DNA from: Phytohabitans sp037414955
GTDB taxonomy: Bacteria; Actinomycetota; Actinomycetes; Mycobacteriales; Micromonosporaceae
Reading direction: 5' to 3'
NCBI GenBank assembly: GCA_037414955.1
Contig: JBBEWH010000085.1
Location: forward strand, 1-64,000
Length of the DNA stretch: 64,000 nt
The translations under genes were made by a program, and so were the position numbers. Position 1 is the first letter of the stretch, and the number at the start of each line of letters is the position of its first letter. Under the pieces are notes generated by a model that worked only from the letters and a program-made list of their open reading frames with translations, searched no databases and was not told the origin of the DNA. Below are positions 34,501 to 42,589 of this stretch, piece by piece.

Positions 34501-36866
34501 GCCGGGTCACCCTGTTTCAGCCACACCTCACCGTGCCGGGTGACGTCGACGAACCGGTCGGCGTCGACATCCTTGACGCCGGCCGAGTTCACCACGAGGA
34601 AGCCCACGTTCTTCGCGCCCGGCTTCAGCTTCACCCAGGCGAACCGCCCGTATGCGTCCTCGCCCGCGAACGGCTGCCCCGCCGGCCAGGTCGTCTGCCA
34701 CGCCGGGTCGATGTCGCCCCAGGCGTAGAGGCCCCAGTCGTCGTAGTCACCAGCCGGCCGCTGGTAGTGCACGACCAGCCAGTCGCGGCTCGCGCCCTGC
34801 GGCGGCGTGCCAACGGTGGCTGTCGACGTCACCGTCGCGGTTCGCCCCCTACTGTCCCGCACCGTCGCCCGGTACTCCAGCTTCGCACCCGCCGGCAGGC
34901 CGGTCAGGTCGTGGTAGACCCGGTATGGCGCCCGGTCGGCCACGCCCAGCTGCTGCCACCGTCCATTGTTCACCCGCGCCGCGAACGCCACCCGGGCGAG
35001 CGGGTCGCCGGTGACCTCGGCCACCACCTCGGCCCGGGTGGCGGTCGGCCCGCGCGGGCTGGTGAGGCTGATCGTCGGGTCAGCACCGGCCGGGATCGGC
35101 GCGCCCGCGCGGAAGGCGACCGCCGACAGCGGCGGCACGGTGACCGTCAACCGTTCGCCGCCGGTCGCGCTCCCGTTCCCGTACACCTTCGTGAACCCGC
35201 GGGACCACGTGTCGACGGTGACGGTCCGCGCGGTGCTCGCGTTGTTGACCGCGGCGACGTATTCGACCCGCTCGCGCGGGTCGACCCGGGAGAACGCGAA
35301 CACGCCGGGCCCGTCGTCGGCGTGCCGCGTCACCTGTACGCCGTCGCGCAGCGCCGGGTGCGCCCGGCGCAGCGCGCTCAGGTCGGCGATGGCCCGGTAG
35401 ACCGGATGTCCGGTGTCGTACTGGTCGCTGGCGTGTGTGCGGTCGGTGCCCAGCAGGTCGTCGTCGAGGTAGTCGGGCGTCCGCGACGCGAACATGTCCT
35501 GGCGCGCGTCCTTGTCGCCGCCCGGGCCGGTGAAGCCCTGCTCGTCGCCCGAATACACCACCGGCTGGCCGCGGGTGAGGAACATCAGCTCGTGCGCGAG
35601 CACGTCCCGGCGCAGGTGGCTGGCCGGGTCGGTGCCGCTGTTCGCGACGAACGACCCGATGCGGCCCATGTCGTGGTTGCCGAGGAAGGTGGGCAGCCGC
35701 GTCGGCCCGGTGTCGCGCGCGGTGTAGAGGTCGTCGGCGGCGTACAGGTCGGCGAGCGACCGGGCCGAGCCGTTCGCCGCGACGTAGCCGCGCGCCGTCT
35801 CCTGGAACGGGAAGTCCAATGTGGCCGGCAGCTGTCCCTGCCGCACGTAGGTCGACGTGAAGTTCGGATCGGCGCTGTACACCTCGCCGAACATGAAGAA
35901 GTCCCGGTTCCGGGTGACGTCGGCGATGCCGCGCGCGAACCGGGGCCAGAACTCCATGTTGACGTGCTTGGTGGTGTCGATCCGGAAACCGTCCACACCG
36001 GTCGAGACGATCCAGTCGGCGTATATCTTCGTCATGCCGGCGACCACCTCCGGCCGCTCGGTCCACAGGTCGTCGAGGCCGAAGAAGTCGCCGTACTCGC
36101 TGTTCTCACCGGCGAATGTGGAGTCACCGCGGTTGTGGTACATGGTGGGATCGTTCAGCCACGCCGGCTTCTTGACCGTCGCGTCGGCCGGGCTAGGGAA
36201 GACCGGCGTGTACGGGAAACTGCCGGTGTCGACGCGCGGGAACGGCCGGGTGCCGTCGGCGTAGTCGCGGTCCTCGAAGGGGCGCCCGCGCGCGTCCCGG
36301 TACGGCTCGGTCGCCTTGTCGATATACCCGTACTCGCCCTCGGCGTACCGGATGATGTCGGCGGTATGGTTGGTGATGATGTCGAAATAGACCTTGATGC
36401 CGCGGCCGTGCGCCTTGCGCACCAGCTCGCGCAGGTCGGCCTTGGTGCCGAAGTGCGGGTCCAGGTCGGTGAAGTCGGTGATCCAGTACCCGTGGTAGCC
36501 GGCGGAGACGTCGGCGCCGCTGCCCTGCACCGGGCGGTTCTTGAACAGCGGCGCCATCCAGATGGCCGTGGTGCCCAGGCCCTGGATGTAGTCCAGCTTG
36601 TCGATCAGGCCGCGCAGGTCGCCGCCGTGGTAGAACCCTTTGTCGGCGGGATCGTGGCCGGTGGCGAGCCGGTCGCCGGCGAGCCCGCCGCGGTCGTTGC
36701 GCGGGTCGCCGTTGGCGAACCGGTCGGGCAGGACGAAATAGAACTGTTCGGCGGGCGCCCGGTCCGTCCACTGTGGCGGCGGCGCGGCCACCGCCGTCGC
36801 CTGCGGGGTAACCGCGAGGGTCGGCAGGAGGAGGGCGAGCACGGCGGCGAAGGTGCGAAGCTTCAT
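31569..36866 (-). CDS. Secreted amylase-pullulanase, two GH13 domains with PUD/CBM41 modules
   Basis: 1765 residues. The signal peptide is LRTFAAVLALLLPTLAVTP. The first GH13 (alpha-amylase type) spans about 35-560 with DIITNHTAD (162-170), DGFRIDTTKH (near 295), FGEVYS and NHDMGR. Two pullulanase-associated modules follow (VVHYQRPAGDYDDWGLYAW, VLHYRRADGDYTGWGLHVW). The second GH13 is pullulanase-type from about 1180, with DVVYNHTSASG (near 1304), DGFRFDLMGHH, LLYGEGWDFG and VDAHDNE. It cleaves alpha-1,6 and probably alpha-1,4 bonds of glycogen or starch outside the cell. All catalytic Asp/Glu positions appear intact. A MalR-type operator lies upstream. Confidence 0.93.
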   Translation of the reverse strand: MKLRTFAAVLALLLPTLAVTPQATAVAAPPPQWTDRAPAEQFYFVLPDRFANGDPRNDRGGLAGDRLATGHDPADKGFYHGGDLRGLIDKLDYIQGLGTTAIWMAPLFKNRPVQGSGADVSAGYHGYWITDFTDLDPHFGTKADLRELVRKAHGRGIKVYFDIITNHTADIIRYAEGEYGYIDKATEPYRDARGRPFEDRDYADGTRPFPRVDTGSFPYTPVFPSPADATVKKPAWLNDPTMYHNRGDSTFAGENSEYGDFFGLDDLWTERPEVVAGMTKIYADWIVSTGVDGFRIDTTKHVNMEFWPRFARGIADVTRNRDFFMFGEVYSADPNFTSTYVRQGQLPATLDFPFQETARGYVAANGSARSLADLYAADDLYTARDTGPTRLPTFLGNHDMGRIGSFVANSGTDPASHLRRDVLAHELMFLTRGQPVVYSGDEQGFTGPGGDKDARQDMFASRTPDYLDDDLLGTDRTHASDQYDTGHPVYRAIADLSALRRAHPALRDGVQVTRHADDGPGVFAFSRVDPRERVEYVAAVNNASTARTVTVDTWSRGFTKVYGNGSATGGERLTVTVPPLSAVAFRAGAPIPAGADPTISLTSPRGPTATRAEVVAEVTGDPLARVAFAARVNNGRWQQLGVADRAPYRVYHDLTGLPAGAKLEYRATVRDSRGRTATVTSTATVGTPPQGASRDWLVVHYQRPAGDYDDWGLYAWGDIDPAWQTTWPAGQPFAGEDAYGRFAWVKLKPGAKNVGFLVVNSAGVKDVDADRFVDVTRHGEVWLKQGDPAVDTSYRAPPPEDGVAVLHYRRADGDYTGWGLHVWDGAANPTDWAAPLAPAGRDAFGVTFRVPLAADATGLSYIIHKGDAKDLPDDQRLDFATAGRETWLLAGSPGRLLPVPVSTGRDLDITKSRAHWIDRSTVAWQTGPTDGKRYDLVVAPDGGLSIVDGALVGSYREIPLAAQRNGLTEAQRERFPHLWNYRAFTLARLSAVKDALRGQLVVTERDHEGTLLAATGVQIPGVLDDLYAPAVDAALGPTFQGGRARLAVWAPTARSVALELFDSPTSAPRLVDMRRDDRTGVWSATGAFTGRYYRYRVTAWQPATRSVRTASVTDPYSVALTADSTHSLVADLSDPALAPAGWARLRKPAAVPPTRSHIQEVSIRDFSIADAALPPEDRGTYAAFSADGAGMRHLRSLSAAGVTHLHLLPAFDFATIPERRADQASPPCDLAALPPDSDRQQACIARVADRDGYNWGYDPLHYTVPEGGYAVDPARRTQEFRGMVAALNRAGLRVVMDVVYNHTSASGVDRGSVLDQIVPGYYHRLLADGAVATSTCCANTAPEHAMMSKLVVDSVVTWARQYKVDGFRFDLMGHHPRANILAVRRALDALTVARDGVDGKAILLYGEGWDFGEVAGDARFVQATQANMAGTGIATFNDRLRDAVRGGGPFDANPRLQGFASGLYTDPNGDPVNGPLNEQRARLLHQHDLIKVGLTGNLAGYRFTSSSGSVVTGSDVDYNGSPAGYTAAPGEAVTYVDAHDNEILYDALAYKLPAATGPADRARMQVLALSTVVLGQGVGFVTAGSERLRSKSLDRNSYNSGDWFNQIRWDCAQGNGFGLGLPPAADNEDKWPYARPLLADPALVPDCAAIGLASARYAELLRIRASSPLFSLGDAASVQRELSFPLSGPDETPGVLTMRLGDELTVVFNATPDTATQRLPALRGADVSLHPVLRESADPVLRTASFDATTGTFTVPGRSVAVFVG

Positions 36867-36905
36867 CGACGGCCTTCCAGGGTCGTGGGTGCCCGCACGC
36901 TATTC

Positions 36906-36926
36906 CTTGCAGAAAGATTCTGCAAG
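36906..36926. promoter_or_regulatory. MalR-type LacI-family operator
   Basis: TTGCAGAAAGATTCTGCAA is a perfect 8-bp inverted repeat with a 3-nt centre, extended one pair outward by C/G. It matches the operator of MalR-like maltose repressors in Streptomyces (from memory). It lies 40 bp upstream of the pullulanase start, with a further TTGCAA half site at 36931. Confidence 0.75.
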
Positions 36927-36942
36927 ACCTTGCAATCCCTCC

Positions 36943-37003
36943 CCATGATCAAGGCGTCCTTCACGTAGTTATAGAGCTACGTGAAGGACGCCTTGATCAT
37001 GGG
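36943..37003. repeat. Palindromic element A, intact copy
   Basis: CCATGATCAAGGCGTCCTTC...GAAGGACGCCTTGATCATGG. It lies between the pullulanase promoter and the HAD hydrolase, and encodes the last seven residues of the HAD protein (MIKASFT). Confidence 0.93.
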
Positions 37004-37630
37004 CGGAACCTCGTCCAGGTCGTCGACGATGGCGTCCGGCGCGGGCGCCAGCGGGTTCCACTGTCGACCGCGACGCATCCAGATCGTGCGCAGGCCCACG
37101 CCCTGCCCACCGGCGATGTCCCGGTCCGCGCAGTCGCCGACCATCCAGGCGCCGCCGGCCAGCGTCGCCCCACACCGCCGCGCCGCGACCTCGAACATCC
37201 GCCGGTCCGGCTTGGACGCGCCGACCTCCTCCGAGACGGCGACCCCATCCACGTGCCTGTCCAGCCCGGCACGCCGGATCTTCGCCCGTTGCTGGTCCGC
37301 GGCGCCGTTCGTCGCGATGGCGACCCGCCACCCGGCCGCGCGCAAGCCGTCCAGTACCGGCGGCACCCGCGGGTCGGGCTCGGTCAACGCCACGATCTCG
37401 TCCCGGAAGCGCGTCAACAGCGCGTCGACGGACTCCCGCAGGCCGTAGCGGTCGCGCACCGCCGACAGGAACTCCGGACGCGGCGTGAACCCGTCGCCGT
37501 CCCGGGCCTCCAGCCACGCGACCTCGCTCGCGTCCAAGCCATGGCGGGCGGCGAACGACGTGGCCCAGCGCCGAAACGGGACCGCGCGGTCGAGGAGGGT
37601 GTTGTCGAGATCGAAGATCGCCAGCATCAC
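36977..37630 (-). CDS. HAD-superfamily hydrolase
   Basis: 217 residues, GTG at 37630 (ATG at 37627 is equally possible). The motifs are intact: FDLDNTLLDR (nucleophile Asp), ATNGAADQQRAK (motif II), ASKPDRRMF (Lys) and VGDCADRDIAG (acidic pair). It is close to the protein at 45147-45818 and probably acts on a small phosphate ester. The final MIKASFT and stop are encoded by element A, so the native C-terminus probably ended near VDDLDEVPP. Confidence 0.87.
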   Translation of the reverse strand: MMLAIFDLDNTLLDRAVPFRRWATSFAARHGLDASEVAWLEARDGDGFTPRPEFLSAVRDRYGLRESVDALLTRFRDEIVALTEPDPRVPPVLDGLRAAGWRVAIATNGAADQQRAKIRRAGLDRHVDGVAVSEEVGASKPDRRMFEVAARRCGATLAGGAWMVGDCADRDIAGGQGVGLRTIWMRRGRQWNPLAPAPDAIVDDLDEVPPMIKASFT

Positions 37631-37644
37631 GGCACGATGGTAGC

Positions 37645-37702
37645 CATGATCAAGGCGTCCTTCATGCGGTTATAGCTACCTGAAGGACGCCTTGATCACG
37701 GG
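37645..37702. repeat. Palindromic element A, intact copy between same-strand genes
   Basis: CATGATCAAGGCGTCCTTCA ... TGAAGGACGCCTTGATCA. It separates the HAD gene start (37630) from the upstream NTF2-like gene stop (37707). Confidence 0.92.
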
Positions 37703-37706
37703 AGGG

Positions 37707-38090
37707 TCAGGACTCGGGGATGACCGCGCAGATGGCCGGGCCGTCGTTGGTCAGGCGCAGGAGGTACCGGTACCCGCGGCCGGGCACGGCGTGGCCCTGG
37801 CTGTCGAGGTACTCCCAGTCGACCGCCACCAGCGCGAGCGCTGCCGTCAGCCGCTGCACGTCGCGGATCTGGGCGTGCGCCGCGACCAACTGCCGCTCCT
37901 GGTAGTCGGGCGCCGCGCCGACGAACGAGAGCGCCACGGCGGCCGCCGAACTGAAGGAGAAGCTGTACCCGTCGGCGACCACCATCCCGGGCATCGCGTA
38001 ACAGTTGGCGATGGCCGGCACGTCCCCCGCGACCAGTGCCGCACCGTACCGGTCGAAGAACTCCGTCACCGCGTCGAGTTCCGTCTTCAC
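37707..38090 (-). CDS. SnoaL/NTF2-like small protein
   Basis: 127 residues from GTG at 38090. The pattern VTEFFDRYGAALVAGDVPAI, NCYAMPGMVV and the strand-rich C-terminus (YLDSQGHAVPG, YRYLLRLTNDGPAICAV) fit the cone-shaped NTF2-like fold (SnoaL/DUF4440 type). Relatives are isomerases, cyclases or ligand binders; no catalytic residues can be assigned. An upstream TTG at 38123 would add 11 residues. Confidence 0.65.
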   Translation of the reverse strand: MKTELDAVTEFFDRYGAALVAGDVPAIANCYAMPGMVVADGYSFSFSSAAAVALSFVGAAPDYQERQLVAAHAQIRDVQRLTAALALVAVDWEYLDSQGHAVPGRGYRYLLRLTNDGPAICAVIPES

Positions 38091-38123
38091 GCCCCGAGGA
38101 TTGCCAATTGCCCGCGCTCCCAA

Positions 38124-38150
38124 ACATGATCAGGGCGTCCCTCACGATCG
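38124..38150. repeat. Element A, left half of a split copy
   Basis: CATGATCAGGGCGTCCCTCA without an adjacent right arm. The matching right arm TTGAGGGACGCCTTGATCAT is found at 38430-38449, about 280 bp away. Confidence 0.75.
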
Positions 38151-38159
38151 TTGTGGCGC

Positions 38160-38229
38160 CGCTCATCCCGCCCGTCGCCGCCGTCGCCGCCATCGCCGCC
38201 CGTCGCCGCCATCGCCGCCCGTCGCCGCT
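38160..38229. repeat. GCC-rich tandem repeat
   Basis: Imperfect about 21-bp units of the form GCCGTCGCCGCCATCGCC are repeated. No reading frame is supported here. Confidence 0.65.
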
Positions 38230-38332
38230 CGTCGATCAAGGCCCACCCCGCCGATCAAGGGCTAAGGCACGTGGAATAGAGATCGAACCATGTGCCCGAG
38301 CCCTAGATCGACGCGGTGGGCCTTGATCGACG
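38230..38332. repeat. Palindromic element C, copy 3, nested
   Basis: Outer arms GTCGATCAAGGCCCACC and GGTGGGCCTTGATCGAC enclose the inner arms CGATCAAGGGCTAAGGCAC and GTGCCCGAGCCCTAGATCG. This copy lies between the two halves of a split element A. Confidence 0.8.
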
Positions 38333-38402
38333 GGCGCGGGCGCGGGCGCGGGGCGCGGGCGCGCGCGGGGCGCGGGGCGCGGGCGCGCGCGGGGCGCGGG
38401 CC
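38333..38402. repeat. GC-only low-complexity tract
   Basis: About 65 bp consist almost entirely of G and C in GGGCGC / GCGCGGGG units. The alternating CpG composition could adopt non-B structure. No gene. Confidence 0.7.
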
Positions 38403-38426
38403 TTAACGGACGGTATTGCGGGATAA

Positions 38427-38456
38427 CGACTTGAGGGACGCCTTGATCATGGGGAG
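38427..38456. repeat. Element A, right half of a split copy
   Basis: GACTTGAGGGACGCCTTGAT followed by CATGGGGAGG. Its final GGGGAGG doubles as the Shine-Dalgarno sequence of the methyltransferase starting at 38466. Confidence 0.78.
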
Positions 38457-38465
38457 GATCCGGAC

Positions 38466-39170
38466 ATGACGGAGTACACGCCGACCGTGTCGGCGGCGGA
38501 CGCCGAGCGGATCCGGCGGTGGCACGAGAACGCGTACGCCTCGGCCCGGGCCGAGGCCGGCACCCAGGGGCAGACGTTCGAGTACCTCGGCCGGACGCTC
38601 GTCGTGCCGCCCGACGTGCAGCCGATCAACGCGATGTCCGACCTGCTCGGCACGGCCGTGCTCGCGGAGGTGCGGCCGGGCGACCGGGTGCTCGACATGG
38701 GCACCGGCTGCGGCGTCAACGCGATCCTCGCTGCCTCGACCGCCACGGATGTGCTGGCCGTGGACATCAACCCGCACGCGGTCGAGGCGGCGCGGCGCAA
38801 CGCCGCGCGCAACGGCGTCGCCGACCGCGTCACGGTGCGCGAGAGCGACGTGTTCAGCGCCGTCGACGGCGCGTTCGACCTCATAGTCTTCGACCCGCCG
38901 TTCCGCTGGTTCGCGCCCCGCGACCTGCTCGAACAGGCGCACACGGACGAGAACTACCGCGCGCTGACCACGTTCTTCCGCGAGGTCCGCGGCCGGTTGC
39001 GCCCCGGAGGGCGCCTGCTGCTCTTCTTCGGCACCTCCGGCGACCTGGGGTACCTGGAACGGCTGGCCGCCGAGGAGGGCTTCACCACCACCGTGGTGGC
39101 CCACCGCGACCTCGTCAAGGACGGCTGGCGGGTGGACTACTACACGTTCCGGCTGCGTTTCTCTTCATGA
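38466..39170 (+). CDS. Class I methyltransferase (HemK/RsmC-like)
   Basis: 234 residues. The SAM motif is RVLDMGTGCGVNAIL (near residues 79-93), the acidic ligand is VLAVDINPHAVE, and FDPPF takes the place of the NPPY box, pointing to N-methylation of an amide, amine or base. The substrate is unknown. ATG at 38466 uses a GGGGAGG provided by the end of an element A half copy. Its stop (TCATGA) lies in the next element A. Confidence 0.82.
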   Translation: MTEYTPTVSAADAERIRRWHENAYASARAEAGTQGQTFEYLGRTLVVPPDVQPINAMSDLLGTAVLAEVRPGDRVLDMGTGCGVNAILAASTATDVLAVDINPHAVEAARRNAARNGVADRVTVRESDVFSAVDGAFDLIVFDPPFRWFAPRDLLEQAHTDENYRALTTFFREVRGRLRPGGRLLLFFGTSGDLGYLERLAAEEGFTTTVVAHRDLVKDGWRVDYYTFRLRFSS

Positions 39171-39224
39171 TCAGGGCGTCCTCCACGTCGTGAGAACTAC
39201 GTGAAGGACGCCCTGATCATGGGT
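39165..39224. repeat. Palindromic element A, intact copy between convergent genes
   Basis: CATGATCAGGGCGTCCTCCA ... TGAAGGACGCCCTGATCATG. It contains both stop codons of the convergent methyltransferase and VOC genes. CAGGGCG pairs with CGCCCTG, a compensating change relative to CAAGGCG/CGCCTTG copies. Confidence 0.93.
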
Positions 39225-39576
39225 GAAGCGGGCTGAGGAACTCGAGGCGGTTGCCGTGCACGTCCTCGGTGTGGAAGCGGCGCATGCCGGGCAACTCGTC
39301 GTTGCCCCAGGTCACCGGATAGCCGGCCGACACCAACCTCTCGGCGAGGCCGTCGAGGTCGGGCCACAGCAGGCCGGGGTGCGCCTTGCGCGCCGGTTGG
39401 AAGCCGTCCTCCACGCCGAGATGCAGCTCCACGCCGTACCCCACGAACCAGCAACCACCGCGCGCCGCGAGCGGCGCGGGCTTCTCCTTCTCGACCAGAC
39501 CCAGTACGCCGACATAGAAAACCCGCAGCGCGTCTTCCGATCCACGCGGGCAGGCAAGTTGCACGTGGTGAATCAT
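39217..39576 (-). CDS. VOC-family (glyoxalase-like) protein
   Basis: 119 residues. A single glyoxalase/bleomycin-resistance-type domain has MIHHVQLACPRGSEDALRVF, a central ELHLGVE and a C-terminal DVHGNRLEFLSP (metal-ligand Glu region). It probably acts as a homodimeric metalloenzyme or binding protein with unknown substrate. It is divergent from aconitase. The stop lies in element A. Confidence 0.82.
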   Translation of the reverse strand: MIHHVQLACPRGSEDALRVFYVGVLGLVEKEKPAPLAARGGCWFVGYGVELHLGVEDGFQPARKAHPGLLWPDLDGLAERLVSAGYPVTWGNDELPGMRRFHTEDVHGNRLEFLSPLHP

Positions 39577-39589
39577 GGTGTCAGAATAA

Positions 39590-39605
39590 CAAGACGGACG
39601 TACGG
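39590..39605 (+). promoter_or_regulatory. Candidate AcnR operator
   Basis: CAAGACGGACGTACGG agrees at 10 of 12 defined positions with the AcnR motif recalled from Corynebacterium (CAGNACnnncGTACTG). It lies about 90 bp upstream of the aconitase start. An AcnR-like regulator is encoded at 45966. Confidence 0.5.
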
Positions 39606-39607
39606 TT

Positions 39608-39628
39608 TATATCTAAGCCTTACCTTAC
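39608..39628. promoter_or_regulatory. Candidate IdeR/DtxR iron box
   Basis: Read on the minus strand, TAAGGTAAGGCTTAGATAT matches the 19-bp iron-box consensus TTAGGTTAGGCTAACCTAA at about 13 positions. It lies just 3' of the candidate AcnR site, in the acn promoter. Confidence 0.45.
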
Positions 39629-39691
39629 CCCGACCGGGTGATGCCGGATGCGAAAGACTGTCGGGGGAACGACGGCGGGAAGGAGTGCCAC

Positions 39692-42469
<2,778 letters not shown>

Positions 42470-42477
42470 CCCCTCTT

Positions 42478-42536
42478 CATGATCAAGGCGTCCTTCACGT
42501 CGTTCTAACGACGTGGAGGACGCCTTGATCATGGGG
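42478..42536. repeat. Palindromic element A, intact copy
   Basis: CATGATCAAGGCGTCCTTCA ... GGAGGACGCCTTGATCATGG, 8 bp after the aconitase stop and 50 bp before the RCC1 protein start, both on the plus strand. Confidence 0.93.
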
Positions 42537-42589
42537 GCTACAGTGTGCGCCGACCACATTGGATGTCCTTTGGGGAGGCACACGAATCC

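Noticed and set aside
32250..36968. A 1572-codon open frame on the plus strand opposite the pullulanase gene
   Set aside because: It mirrors the codon structure of the minus-strand gene, has no recognisable domain and is Arg/Gly/His/Val-rich as expected of the antisense frame of a high-GC gene.
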